A stretch of 64,000 nucleotides of DNA from Heterobasidion occidentale (Eukaryota; Basidiomycota; Agaricomycetes; Russulales; Bondarzewiaceae). Location of the stretch: contig JBCAQO010000004.1 of NCBI GenBank assembly GCA_039111635.1, forward strand, positions 2,542,001-2,606,000, read 5' to 3'. Below, one piece after another: positions 47,947 through 60,900 of the stretch. How positions within the stretch are numbered: position 1 is the first letter of the stretch; each line of letters begins with the position of its first letter. A model generated the notes under the pieces. The model was not told the DNA's origin, made no database searches, and was given only the letters and a program-made list of their open reading frames with translations. The position numbers and the translations under genes are program-made.

Positions 47947-48186
47947 CTAGTCAATCTAAGTGGGAGAAATGCGTTCAAGATGGTGGAATGAACGGAGAAT
48001 CCACTGGCACAGTGGGATGTCTTGTCGTGCTTACTGCGGTCGACGGCGGCGTTGCGACTCCTCCAACGACGTCGAGCATTATGACGCAACACTCGGGGGC
48101 CCCGGGACCCAGGGAACCCCTATAGCCGCCGCGTACATCAGACCCAATGTAGCCTGCCTCAGTCCCGCACCGTTACACACCGCTCC
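47947..48186. promoter_or_regulatory. Divergent promoter LIM gene/GID9
   Basis: 240 bp separate two start codons facing away from each other, so both core promoters must lie here. No TATA box is evident. Confidence 0.45.
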
Positions 48187-49762
48187 ATGAGCAATAGCAA
48201 GCTGAACATGGAGGGAGTCCTCCTCTTCGAGCAACCGTTTGCTAAAGTAGTGCCTCATGGTGTCCTTCGTGTATAATCTCATTGACTCTTCCCTCAGGTT
48301 CCGTACGAGAACTACCGCAAGGTGTTTCGGACTGCACAGAAGAACATCGAGCGTGAACTTGGCGCCGTCAGGAGCGTAGCGAAGGACGTACCAAACGCTT
48401 CACACCCTCAGGGGGCAATCAATTTAGTAGACATCATGATCGGGAGAGTCGAGAATCTCAAGCGCAAGGTGTGCGCTCGCGTCCACTCGTATCATGCGCT
48501 CTGACCACAGCTTCATCTCGGGGCGTCCCCCAGCTGTCAGATCTTCACGAGGGTCCTGGCTCGTCGGCTCAGGCGGTAATGCGCGAACGACTCAACCATC
48601 TTAGCTGTCTTGACACCGCGCAGAGCGCCAACGACCCAGAATACACGCGGTGGGCAGATGCACGACTGGACCGGTGGTTGGTAGATTGGGCACTCCGGCA
48701 CGGGAACGAGAAGACTGCACGAAAGATAGCGCAAGAGAGGGGGATAGAGGTACCATATGGCCGAACCCTCCCGTTCGCTGCTCACTTTGCTCACTGATCT
48801 GGCAGACCCTAGTCGACATCGACCTCTTCATGGATATTCGGCGGATAGAGGACGCGCTAAAAAGGCACAGTTGTCTCGAGGCGCTCGCGTGGTGCAGCGA
48901 GAACAAGACCGCGTTGCGAAAACTCAAGGTAAGCGCAACGACAGATTCTCTCATCTTCTTCTCCCCGGAATTTCGAATAATTTGGGGCCTCTCGATCGCT
49001 CAGAGTACCTTAGAATTCGACCTTCGACTGCAAGAATACATTGAACTGGCGCGAGTGCGCAGGACGCAAGAGGCTATCGCATACTCAAAGAAACATCTCG
49101 CGTCATGGCAAGAAACCCACATCGCTCAGATCCAACAAGCTTCCGCCCTTTTAGCATTCCCGCCGACAACGAATTGCGGACCATACAAGGTACCCATTTC
49201 CTGCTAAAATATACCTGTAACAACCTCATGATATCCCTATAGCGTCTATACGACCGCGGCCGCTGGAACAATCTCATCCTCGCCTTCCGCCTCGCGATCT
49301 TCAACCTGAACTCCCTCCCGTCCGAGCCTTTGCTCCACCTTGCGCTCTACGGCGGCCTCGCCTCGCTCAAGCTCTCCGCGTGCTATGACCCAGGCACTCA
49401 GAACCGCGACTGCCCCGTGTGCGACGCCTCGTTCAGGGAACTCGCGAAGGAGGTGCCGTTCAGCCATCACGTCAACTCGACGATCGTGTGCCGGCTGAGC
49501 GGGCGGATTATGGATGAGAACAACCCCCCGATGGCGTTCCCGAACGGCTACGTGTACTCGAGAGAGGTAGGTCCCGCACCCACACGCTTACTGCAACCCT
49601 CCTTTGCTCGAATCGTCGACCGCGTTGCTTTGAGTTCGTTTATTGACGTTGCTGAACTAGGCACTGGAAGAAATGGCGATCAAGAACGATGGGATAGTCA
49701 CTTGTCCACGGTCAGGCGAGCAGTGCGAATATTCGAAATTGAAGAAGGTATTCGTCTCCTAG
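48187..49762 (+). CDS. FYV10: GID/CTLH complex subunit Fyv10/Gid9 (MAEA)
   Basis: Seven exons, 48187-48246, 48298-48468, 48534-48749, 48806-48928, 49004-49189, 49243-49566 and 49661-49762; 393 residues. The N-terminus (FEQPFAKVPYENYRKVFRT) and coiled region are as in MAEA/Fyv10. LisH-CTLH helices follow (VDIDLFMDIRRIEDALKRHS and the CTLH LEFDLRLQEYIELARVR), then a CRA-type region and a C-terminal degenerate RING (CPVCDASFRELAKEV, STIVCRLSGRIMDENNPPMA, FPNGYVYSREALEEMA, CPRSGEQCEYSKLKKVFV). The protein forms the E3 core with Gid2 and marks gluconeogenic enzymes and other substrates for degradation. The RING lacks some canonical zinc ligands, as in other Gid9 proteins. All splice phases agree. 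Confidence 0.93.
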
Positions 49763-49964
49763 CATATGCTATCTTCGTTTCAGTGTTGTACGGTGTGTAT
49801 TATACGTTACTTGTATGTAGATCAGATGTCAGTGGAATGGAGGCTCACTTTTGAAAACAATCATAACACTTCAAGGTTTCTATACTGGATCGCACAATGT
49901 TCGACTCAATCGATCAGTTTGTTGAGTTTTGCATCATTATTAATATCTAAGTCACTCCTACATG

Positions 49965-51900
49965 TTATGAAGCGGCTGGATTATCGAAGAAGTAATTACC
50001 TTCGAGAGCGGCCGAAGAATCCCAATCGTCGCTCGCCATGAAGCGACTAAGCCGGTATCTTCGTAGGATGTCACAAACTTCTTTGTCGTTATATTCGCCC
50101 GGCTGGAGGAGCTCAGGTGCTGGCAGAGGCGGTAGCGTCTCGAACACAGTGCGCGCAAGGCGCACCTGTTTGAGGTACAGCTCGGGCGGCTGCCGCGGGG
50201 GGTATTGGGTTTCATGCTCCAGGATGTGCTCGATAGACCCGTGCTCGCGAATAAACTTGAGGGCGCGCTGGGGGCCCACGTTTTTGATGCGCTGCGAGAA
50301 ATCTGTGCCGAGGAGCAGGACAAAGTCGACGTAGCTCGCTCGATCAAGGTTGAGCGACGTGCGCACGTCCGTCCCGGAGACGAGCATGAGCGGTTCTGAG
50401 CGACTGGTGATGTTGCGAATCAGGGCCGCCTCATATACGAGAACGTCCTGGAGAATACTGTTTGAGAGCCAGTCTACGGACGAAGGGGGATGATCCTACC
50501 GTGTCCTCGCTAGCAACATAATCAGCCAGGCCGTGTAGGACGAGCGACGATGCTAATGCCTCCGCTTCAAAGGGACCGGTGGACTCTATGCATGGCACGC
50601 CCATGGCATGGAGGATAGCTCTACTTTCCTGGTAGGTTTCAGACGATGGTGGATTCCGCCTACGGAGGTATGATTCCGCGATCACACTGCTCTTATTCGC
50701 GATGGTCGAAAGGCGCGATTCCAGTGCATCGTCGCCTTCTGCCGGCAGGCCGGATTCAACAAGACCTTCCCAAAACTGGCCCTCGGCGAGAGTGAGCTGA
50801 TGCTGAGACTTCGACATGGCGATCTCGGCACGGGCATCGCTCGAGTCGTCCGTCTGCACGCTTTGCCGGACGGCAGAAAATGTAGGCGCCGAGAGTCCGT
50901 CTAGTCGGGCTGCGCTCCGGCGATAGCTGAGGTAGAGAGCCTCGAGGGATGACGATATGTCTTCCTGGACGGTGTCAGCGGTTGGTACCCCCAGCATCTC
51001 TAGATCTTGTTTCTCCAGAGAGGGCGCTTCGATTTCAACTTGGTAATTTTGGTCGGACGGCAAAAAGGAAGAGTCCTCTGGGTCCCGTTGGGAGATATGA
51101 CTGGGATTTCGTGTCTGAAAGGGCTCGACATCCCACGCAGGCTTACCCTGCAGGGATGATGGCACATCCAAGTCCTCCAACAGGATCTGTTTGATTTCTG
51201 ATTCGTCGAATAATCCCAGCCAGTCATCGTCGGCAGACTGTTGTACATCCCTGCCACCGGTTGACAAGACAAGCGACTCCAGCTCAGCCGCAAGAGACGC
51301 GTCCAAGTCTTGAGGTTTTGAGAGGATGGCCCTCAGAGTCTCGAAAGCCTGCTGCCGCTTACTTGGGTTTAGAGAACGATAGTTTTCGAGAACCTTGGTA
51401 AGATTTTGGAGTCTTTGGAGCCGTTCTGACTCGATCAGACTACGGGCATGGTCTACTCTTCGCACTTGTCTTCTCCGCTCGATCTTTGATGTGTCAGTAC
51501 ATAGACGCTACAGCTGGGAGGGCTCGACATACCTCATCACTTTTGGCCAAGCTGCGTTCTTTGCCGTCAAATACACATATGGCGTTAACATCGTTGTCCT
51601 TTAGTTCTTTAAGTAGACGATACCAGCCGAGGACGTGCCTGTATGGATGGGGCATAGGCGCGAAGTGAAAGCGTTGAGTTATGAGGGTCCCATCTCTGAG
51701 TCATGGGGTCAGTAGTGCAGAAAGGAGCAAGTATGGTTCAAATCTCACATGACTACGGTCTTACCGCTCAGACCTTTAAGACGGTTCGTGAGTTTCTGTA
51801 TGACTTGAGGGCTGTGACAGTTAGAGCAGCGTCTCTGGGAGAAAGGAATAGTGGCTCACCAGGTTTTCTGAAGGAAAGGAGTCAGTCCCGACACTCCCAT
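49965..51900 (-). CDS. XPG/FEN1-family structure-specific nuclease
   Basis: Five exons, 51900-51860, 51811-51749, 51695-51533, 51483-50500 and 50447-49965, give 577 residues. The N-region starts MGVSGLTPFLQKTCP and includes VVIDGTLITQRFHFAP and AICVFDGKER, the XPG-N pattern with the first catalytic Asp residues. A non-conserved spacer of about 170 residues is followed by the XPG-I region (ESTGPFEAEALASSLVLHG, ADYVASEDTDVLVY) with the acidic cluster, then helix-hairpin-helix (LLLGTDFSQRIKNVGPQRAL). Conserved acids D, E, D and D are therefore present. The length and spacer differ from FEN1, EXO1 and RAD2, so I class it as an XPG-family nuclease of uncertain group. The 41-nt first exon and 63-nt second exon are needed to give a complete start. 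It is divergent from the COPA gene. Confidence 0.88.
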
Positions 51901-52240
51901 AGTCGAAAGAGATGGATAATGTCCTGGTGATATATACGGGGCAATGAACTATCATAAACGATACAGAGGGGAAACGTGAGTGAATGAACGCGTCTAGAGA
52001 GATTGCTTCGAGTGTCCCGGCGCGTTCATCTGCCACTTCACGGATCGGGCGCGTTTTAGAAGTCCGCTACAGCCACGCTACTACTACTGTCCACGTCGTC
52101 GACAACGGTGCCCAGTCCTCCGTTCTAATTCCTCGTTCGTCCTCGGGGCTCGCCCGTTTCTTCATATCTCTTGTCGGAATATCGCACACGGTTATCGCGC
52201 AATCTCAACCTGTTCGGCGGTATTGGCACAATAATCCATC
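51901..52240. promoter_or_regulatory. Divergent promoter XPG nuclease/COPA
   Basis: 340 bp between start codons of two divergent genes. A tatatat run (about 51929-51935) lies close to the nuclease start. No other element is clear. Confidence 0.4.
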
Positions 52241-55200
52241 ATGTCTGTTATGCTCACGAAGTTCGAGTCCAAGAGCAACCGCGTCAAGGGTATGTAGTGC
52301 ATCAGGCGGGAAAGTTGTTGATTTGAACATCATCTTGACCTCAGGGCTCGCTTTCCATCCGACCCAACCTCTACTCGCTGCCTCTCTACACAACGGTAGT
52401 GTGCAGTTATGGAACTATCGCATGGGGGTCTTAGTGGATAGATTCGAAGAGCACGAAGGTATGTCACGTAGACAATTGGCATTCACGAGAGTGTCATTTA
52501 TCACTTATTACATTGAGGCCCCGTCCGCGGCGTCGCGATTCATCCGAGCCGACCACTCTTGGCGACCGGAGGCGACGACTACAAAATCAAAGTCTGGGGT
52601 GAGTGACCTTGGCTATCACGTCGGTTTGTGTACAAACGCGTTGTAGATCTCAAACCGCAGAGCAGAAGATGTCTTTTCACACTGCATGGCCATCTTGACT
52701 ATATCCGCACAGTCCAATTCCACCACGAAATGCCATGGATCGTAAGTCGAATTTGATGTCATCAAGTGCGAGCACTGTCGTCACGCGTCCCTCTCATCGC
52801 AGATATCCTCTTCCGACGACCAAACAATCCGTATATGGAACAGTACTTCTCGCAATTGCATCGCCATCCTGACCGGGCACTCGCACTATGTGATGTCTGC
52901 TCTTTTTCACCCGAAAGAAGACCTTGTCGTATCTGCGTCGATGGATCAGACTGTACGTGTCTGGGATATATCTGGCCTGCGCAAGAGCACGCCGAACACG
53001 GCGCCCGGTACTTTCGACACTTTCGACACTTTCTCGACTGTGAAGTATGTTCTTGAGGGTCATGACCGCGGGGTCAACTATGCCATGTTCCATCCCACTC
53101 TTCCTTTGATCATATCCGCCGCCGATGATAGGCAAATCAAGCTTTGGAGAATGAGCGAGACGAAGGCTTGGGAAGTTGACGCGTGCCGTGGTCATTTCAA
53201 TAATGTTTCCAACGCGGTTTTCCATCCGAAGCATGAGCTCATCGTTTCATGTGGAGAGGACAAGACTGTCAGGGTCTGGGATTTGGCCAAGAGGTCGGCG
53301 GTACAAACCTTCCGTAGGGAACATGATCGCTTCTGGGTGCTGGCCGCCCACCCCGAGCTCAACCTCTTCGCTGCTGGTGCGTCTCTGTCTTTCTTTTTGT
53401 TAGAAAAACAATCTCACTAGGTACCAGGACACGACAACGGTCTCATTGTCTTTAAATTGGAGCGTGAACGTCCCGCATTCTCACTCCACGGCGACATGGT
53501 ATACTACGTCCGAGACAAATACGTCCGCTCGTATGATATCAACACTGGTGCAGACATTGGTCTCCTCAGCGTGCGGAAATTTGGCAGCCCATACGTGCCT
53601 CCTCGCACTTTGAGCTTCAATCCTGCCGAGCGCTCCGTCATCCTTACCATCTCCTCTGACAACGGCATTTTCGAGCTCGCCGGCTTGCCGAAGGATGCCG
53701 TCGGTGAGGTTAAGGATTCGTCAGTGGACGGGAAGAGAGGTACAGGTCAAAGCGCCATTTTCGTTGCTAGGAATAGGTTCGCCATATTGAACAAGACGAC
53801 TCAGGTGAGCTCAATAAGTATAGGGCGCATTTACCATGCTTATGTCGTATATAGCTCATTGAAGTCCGCGATCTATCGAATTCCATTGTCAAAAGCATCA
53901 AACCGCCTGTCCAGACAAATGAAATCTTCTATGGAGGAACTGCCAGCCTAATTCTCAGCTCCACCAGCTCGGTAGTTCTGTATGATATCCAGCAGCAAAG
54001 GACGATCGCGGAAATCAACAGCCCTCCCGTGAAATACGTTGTTTGGAGTGCCGATGGTGCACAAGTCGCTTTGTTAAGCAAGCACAGTACGTCTTCATAG
54101 CCGTATTTTATAGCGCCGGTTGTTATACTAACAATCTTGAGCGTACAGCGATCACTATTGCAAGCAAGAACTTCGCTGCGAACACCCTGATCCATGAGAC
54201 TATCCGCATCAAGTCCGGCGCTTGGGACGACGCTGGCGTTTTCGTCTACTCAACACTGAACCACGTCAAGTACTGTCTACCGCAAGGGTGAGAGTCATAT
54301 GTTGCTTGTGATCTGCATAACCCTTTTTGAGCCCTTGACTCTACTCACTTTGACTGTAGTGACCATGGCGTTATCTGCACGCTAGATAACCCCGTCTACC
54401 TAACTCGCGTCAAGGGGAAGACTGTACATTGCTTGGACCGTTCGGCACGACCTCGCACGATCACCATCGACCCAACGGAATACCGTTTCAAACTCGCATT
54501 GATTCGCAACAACTACGATGAAGTGCTGCACCTTATTCGAACGTCAAACTTACTGGGCCAAAGTATAATAGCTTATCTCCAGCAGAAGGGCTTCCCAGAG
54601 GTAGAATTCTTTGACTGACATTATCTGTACAGCGTTTAACATCTGTTTTGTAGATCGCTCTTCACTTCGTTGAAGACAAAAATACCCGATTTGACCTTGC
54701 CATCGAATGCGGCAACCTGGACGTCGCGCTTGAAACCGCCAAGGCTATAGACCGCCCCGAGTGCTGGAACCGTTTAGCACAGCAAGCTCTCAAACAGGGC
54801 AATCACCAGGCAAGCCCTGTAAGCTCCTTTGTTTCTGTTATACTCGACTGATACGCGACATAGATCGTGGAGAAAGCATACCAACAGACCAAAAACTTTG
54901 ACCGTCTGTCGTTCTTGTACCTCGCAACCGGCAGCACGGACAAGCTGTCCAAAATGCAGAAGATTGCAGATGCTCGGGGGGACCCCATGTCCAGGTTCCA
55001 CAACGCGTTATATGCAGGTGATGTTACAGGGCGCATTGCCATCCTTCGTGAAGTCGGCATGTGTGAGTAGTCTGTGTATGCGCTTCCACTAAAGGCTTTT
55101 CATGCTTGAGCGTCCTTCTTAGATCCCCTCGCTTATCTTACCGCGAAGACCAATGGGCTCGAAGAGATCGCAGTGGAGATTCTTGAGGACGCTGGTCTCA

Positions 55201-56663
55201 CAGAGGCAGATGTGGATGATGTACCCAACTTCGGCCGGTCCACCTTGAAGCTTCCTCAAGTCGTAACGCCCACTACGAAGCTCAATTGGCCGTCAGTACC
55301 AGGTGGTGCCAGCTTCTTCGATCGTGCACTAGCCAACGGCAATCTCGAAGCGGGGACGGTGCCGTATACTAACGGTGTCGATAATGTGGCTGGCGCTTCT
55401 TCGGCTCTGGATGACTGGGCGAAGGATGAAGAGGATGTGGATGTCGTCGCGGATGAGGATGGGTGGGACCTTGATGCTGGCGCAGATGCCCACGCAGAAG
55501 AGGTAGAGAAGGAGGAACTTCTTGAAGAAGAGGAGTTGGGCGCGGGCGCGACGCCTGGCGTGAGTGAGACGGAAATCTGGACGCGCAACTCACCATTTGC
55601 GGCAGATCATGTCGCAGCTGGATCTTTTGAGTCCGCGATGCAGGTCAGCCCTTTCCAATATTTTATATTACCCTTTCCAACGCTTTTCTGGCTGGCCAGT
55701 TACTTAACCGCCAACTTGGAATCGTCAATTTCGAGTTGCTCAAGCCATTATTCCTCTCTGTTTACCGCTCGTCGCACACATACATTTCGCCATTTGCGTC
55801 GCTTCCTCCGCTCCATATACACCTGCGCCGCAACCCCGCAGAATCATCCATGACACGCGTCCTGCCTGTTGCTGTCCTGACGCTGCGTCAGATTCGCTCA
55901 GAGCTTTCGGAAGGTTTCCGTGCTGTCTTGGGTAACAAGCTTTCCGACGCGCAGCAGACGTTCCGCTCCGTCCTACAATCCTTGCTGTTTGTCGTCGTCT
56001 CGTCACATGATGAGGCCAAAGAGGTTTGCGCCACTTATTCATTGAATGGACATTGTTCGAGCTGACTGACACACTGGTAGTGGCGGGATACTGTTACGAT
56101 TGCACGAGAGTACCTGCTTGGTGTTTCTCTCGAACTCGAGCGTCGTCGCATCGCTCAAGAGGAACCGGACAATGTTCGCCGGAGCCTGGAACTGGCTGCG
56201 TACTTCGCGCACTGCAATCTGCAGCCACCACACATGCAGATCGCGCTCCGGAGTGCGATTCAAGTGTTCACGCGTGCGAACAACACCGCCACCGCAGCCA
56301 AGTTCGCGCGGCGACTCTTGGACCTCAATCCCGACCCCAAAATTGTCGCCCAGGTGCGTCGGTGGCTGCGGATCACGAATCCCTAGCTATGTTGTGGACT
56401 GATATCTCGCTTCTTGACAGGCCCGACAGCGCATCGCCGCAGGCGAACGGAACCCGCGTGACGCCGTGGAGATCACGTATGACGAGTTCACGGAGTTCGA
56501 GGTGTGCGGAGCGAGCTACACTCCGATCTACAAGGGTTCATCGTCTGTACGCTGCCCGTACACGCACGCGGCGTTCTTGCCCGAATTCAAGGGCACGCTC
56601 GATCCCCTCACGAGGCTAACGGAGATCGGCGCGGCTGCGTCGGGGCTGCCTGCGCCGCGGTAA
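52241..56663 (+). CDS. RET1: Coatomer subunit alpha (COPA/Ret1)
   Basis: Fifteen exons: 52241-52289, 52345-52458, 52518-52598, 52647-52741, 52803-53376, 53428-53804, 53855-54086, 54149-54287, 54360-54600, 54654-54809, 54864-55062, 55123-55643, 55700-56023, 56081-56353, 56421-56663; 1205 residues. Two WD40 propellers fill about residues 1-600, with repeats such as [20 protein letters not shown] and [16 protein letters not shown] solenoid and an acidic linker ([11 protein letters not shown]) follow, then the C-terminal domain ([23 protein letters not shown]). COPI coats Golgi-to-ER vesicles. Exon 10 ends at a gc donor (CAG|gcaagc) that gives the conserved [16 protein letters not shown] gt donor 9 nt further would add three residues. 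Residues around 260-268 contain a duplicated TFD unit absent from most homologues. No frame errors in 3.6 kb of coding sequence. Confidence 0.96.
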
Positions 56664-56946
56664 ATTAGGCTAGCACACGGCGCGACTCTCAGACGCGGGT
56701 GTGGACCCTGTAGCATGGTTTGTTTGAAGGACGTTTAAAGTGCAATGATTATTCTTTTCTTTCTCTTCTCCGACAGGCTACGAAAGATCAGGTTGCGTCC
56801 CAAACCGTGAGGCACATGATGTTGTGACAAGATCATGTGATGCTCTTATAAGTGTGCGCGGCGTTTTCACGTCGACGCGTTCGATCGCTGTTAATACAGG
56901 ACACGCCCTTGTCAACATCCCAAAGCAAAGTCACAAAACTTGACAC
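56664..56946. other. Intergenic, no gene seen
   Basis: 3' flank of COPA and upstream region of the small gene at 56947. No feature is recognised. Confidence 0.5.
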
Positions 56947-57654
56947 ATGAAATCGCTCAGAGACCAGTCCTCTTCGCCTCTGCGCTCCTCTTCGCCTCAA
57001 CCTGAACATGCTATTACTCAGTCGCAGCATGCAGGAGCATCTAGTATTCAAAGCAATGCACGGCGAAGCCCAGGCGTGATGGAGATCATCAAACAGTCGC
57101 CTCCTGTGCTCGACTACAACACGACCGTCGTCCAGGCGTTCAATGACGAAGTTGTGCGCGACGACGCTCACCGTGAGCGTGAGTCTATGCGCATATAGTC
57201 GTCAAATAATAGCTGCGAATGGCGCATATGTATGTATGTGCTCGATATACTGAGAACCGCTTTGACAGAACTCAACAAAATGTTCATCGAAATTATCATA
57301 TCGCTCCACACGTGGGCAATGGCGCGCCCTGCGTTTGAGAACGAGCAGGCGAGCGAGTCGTTCGAGGCGCAGATCAGTGTCTTGGTTGCAAAGGAGCGAG
57401 AACAAGGCAGGTCCCCGTCGTCGTCCCCGCCCGTACTTGTTGCGCGCCCGTCTCTACTCGGTACGCTGCTGCTACCTCTCGAGGACCTGCGTCTGCCGAC
57501 CTCCCCTTACTCTTTGGATTTTTATTCCATCTTATTGACGCCTGACCATCACGGTTTCTCATTTTAAGAACAGGCACGACGTCGGCTTGCGCGCTTTTTA
57601 GAAGTGATACAGAAGGCTGTCTTGGAACTGACGGGCAGCATGCCTGGCTTGTAG
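56947..57654 (+). CDS. Small helical protein of unknown function
   Basis: A three-exon model, 56947-57178, 57269-57405 and 57574-57654, gives about 149 residues. The N-terminus is Ser/Gln/Pro-rich and disordered. From about residue 44 the chain is helical (MEIIKQSPPVLDYNTTVVQAF, then LNKMFIEIIISLHTWAMARP, ISVLVAKEREQARRRLARFL and a C-terminal LELTGSMPGL). The helix continues smoothly across the proposed exon 2/3 junction, which supports that exon 3 belongs to this gene. The donor at this junction (CAA|ggcagg) is not canonical. Either the real donor is gtccccg two bases later with a different frame, or one base is missing (an expected gt). I do not recognise the family. A short coiled-coil protein of a multiprotein complex is possible, but this is speculation. 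Confidence 0.5.
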
Positions 57655-57782
57655 ATCGGTTGGTGGCGTCGGCGACTATTTTTTTTCCCTCCTTACTGTC
57701 TCTTCCATCGAATTACCGCGACGTGATTCTGAATTGCTGGCTGTTTTAATATTACTGTGCCCGACGGCTGCAAAAATGAGAA

Positions 57783-57977
57783 ATGAATAGTTTCCATAAG
57801 CGGCAGGATGAGTTACCAAGTCTGGCTGCTTTCCGAAGCACCGACTCGGCAGAATCGCAGCCTTCGCCATCCTCCGTGGCCCATCCCATCCCTCCACCGT
57901 CATCATCTCCCTCGCCGCCCACCGTTCTTGCTCAAAATTTCGCGTTTTCTCACCCGACCAGACGGGCTTCATCATGA
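57783..57977 (+). other. Upstream open frame overlapping the AFI1 start by ATGA
   Basis: A 64-codon frame starts at an ATG and ends with a TGA whose last bases overlap the ATG of AFI1 (57974-57977 reads ATGA). The peptide is Ser/Pro-rich with no known domain. The spacing permits translational coupling, but it may simply be a chance frame in a CT-rich leader. Confidence 0.4.
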
Positions 57978-60900
57978 GCAGTAGCCCTCAGCACTGCTCC
58001 TTCGTCTTGCTCGCCGAATTTGATATCGACAGAGGAGCTCAACTCACATATCAGTTTCCCCAACCATTGGGCTCCGATGAGGGGTGCGTCTGAATCGTCC
58101 GTGGACCACAATCACAGTGCTTTCTGACGGTCACTGCTTGCCATCGTCCGAACAGTCTACTAGCCAACCTGATGCTGCCCGACGGTGCGGAAAAACAGCT
58201 AGAAGATTGGACCATATTCTTCCTCAACCAGACCCCATTCAATACTATCGCACCGGTACTTGCGTTGGAGAAGCCTACGGCCAATGGTCATAAGCAGGAG
58301 GGCGACGAAGAACGTGACGCAGACCAGCCGGAATTACTGTATGTGCTGAACCTAGTGCGGACGAAGCATGACAAAAATGTCAGAAGGTATGTTTGCCTCC
58401 CCAAGCTCAAGCTACTGTATATGCTGGTGTGCCGGGTGGGATTAATGCCGTTTTGATATGTAGAGGTGCCGTCGTGAAAGCCATGGCAATATGTACACGC
58501 TATCCTTTCATTCAGGTATTCAAGGTGAGCTTCTGAAACGCCGTCTCTCACAGGGATATTCACACGGGCGACAGCCTGTCCTTTTGTTAGCGCTCGACGA
58601 CTACTTCTCAGCCCCTTCACAAGACTGTTTAGCCCGTCTCTTCGATGCCATCAATTCTATGGAGTTGGCCGCTGCACCCACACTCACTCGAGCGGAGAAA
58701 TTAATCATGAGGACCTCGGAACGCAAGGACGTCTTTGCAGAGAAGTTCATGCAGGCGCGACCGCCGACTGAAAATTTGAACGCCGGAGGACCGCCAAACG
58801 CAGCTCGCGGCTCGCACCGAACGACGCCGTCCGGGAGTTCACACTCGAGCTTCGAGGAGGGAATCTTGCTACGGACGAAGGATGGCAATGAGGTCGCTCG
58901 GGAGCGTCCCAGTACGGACGGGAACACGACGGCGAGGCCTCTGGGTCAGTACTCGCCATCAGAGAATTCGTTCTCTCTGGGAGGAAGCGCGGTGTGGGTG
59001 GGCGATGAGAGTGGCCTGTTGGAGCAAAATTCGCTCGCGAGTGGCAGTAACGGTAGCAGTGCTGCAACCACCCGAGGGCGTCGGTCGACCGACGCGTCTT
59101 CGTCCTCATCACACGGCCAGCACGCGCACGGCTACGGGAGTGCGCTGCCGATGCACTCTGGGGGATCCGACCCCCATTTGCGACCTTCCTTCACGAAAGA
59201 CACTCATTTCTATTCTACGATCATCGACTATGGCGGTCACCAGCTTCCAATTAAGATGCCTTTATCTACGTTTCCGGAGGAAGTTGGCGATGTGAGTCGA
59301 ATTCATCCGAGCTTTTGACCGTGTTTATTAGTAGATACCAAGAGATCATACACTCTTTACATGGCATATACTGACATATTTGACAGTACTCCCTCATCCA
59401 ACTCATACAGACGTTCTCGAACCCGGTTGCTACAACCGCTGGACCACTCCACCCTCACCTGCACACTAACGGCAGCCTTACGCATCCCATCATCATCCTG
59501 TTCAACGCCCTTGTCACTGGTAAACGGATAATCTTCCTGGGGCACAATCGGCCTGCCGGTCAGGTTTCGAGCTATGTGCTGTCTGCGTGCGCCCTTGGGT
59601 CTGGATGTGGCACCATCCTCCGTGGGTTCATTGAGCGTGCTTTTCCGTACGCGAACTTGACGAACAGGGAGGAATGGGAGTCGATGTGAGTCTAATTCTT
59701 GCAGCCGGAGCAGTCAACTTTTACTCTTTGGCCGCCTCTCATCTGACTTTGCCTGCACTGGCAGTCCCGCATACATCGCCGGCGTGACGAACCCCATATT
59801 CGAATCATCGGGTTCTTGGGACCTTCTGTGTGATGTGGGCACAGGCCGCATGATCGTGTCAAAAGACATCCATGTATCACATCCACCGCTGGTAATCCCG
59901 ACGGGGGCACCGCCCTTCATTGTGCGGACAGGGACGCTTAAAGCGGAGAGCTCCATCGGCAGCGAGGACGATGTCGGTCGAGTGCCTGGCCGAGACAAGG
60001 AGGCGCAGAAGAACGACTACACCGCCAAAGCGGACAGCGCGGACAACGTCTTCATCGAAGATGTGAGTTGCACCATCCGCGTTCTTCCTAGACCCGAAGC
60101 CCGAGGCTGAACATCGCCTGTGCCGTGTCGGCGTTGAAATTGTCAGATCATCACTGCAATCAACTATCACTTCGGCGAGGGCCTCGTCCGAGCGCGCTTC
60201 ACGGAGTACGTGCACCGGTTTATCCGGCTCGCGTCCCGTTTCGAAGAGGATGTTACGGGGACGACCACGATTGGGTTCCCGAGTGCCACGTTTAGCGAGG
60301 GTCCAGGAGAGTCGTCGCAGCTCGGGAGCGGGATTATTTTTCTTGACGAGGCTGCTGGCGCGCGTGAACTTGCCATGAATGCAAGTCGAATCGAGGGCTG
60401 GCGACGGACGATGACATATCAGTACTTCCAAGAGGTGCGTGGCATGGTGTACTTTCCCCCTCCCACCCTGCAAAAGACCTCAGTCGGGCTGATCCCTTGT
60501 GCGATTTTCCTGATCCGGTGTGATCGCAGGACTTCAAACGGATGCTGGCCACCAGTGCCATCCAGGGCTTTGATGTCTCGCATCAGTTGTGGCGCCTGCG
60601 TCATGTGAAGCAGATGCAAGACGTTGAGGTGGAACTGATCATGCGTGCGATGGCGGAGAGCGTGCAGACTTATGATCAGGTCGTGGAGGTGCGTGATCGA
60701 TCCCGTCGTGCATTGGCTGGTCGTTTGTTCATCATCTGCCTCGTGATCTGTGCTCGCATTAGCTTCTGGCCCTCTTGCCTCCCCATGCCGGTGGACTGTT
60801 GCCTATCAGCTTTGGGCTGTTGCATCAGCAGGAGGCCGTCCGCGAGCTGACGGTTGATCTGTTCTCTCAACTGCGCCAATTTCCGGTCAGTCACAATCAT

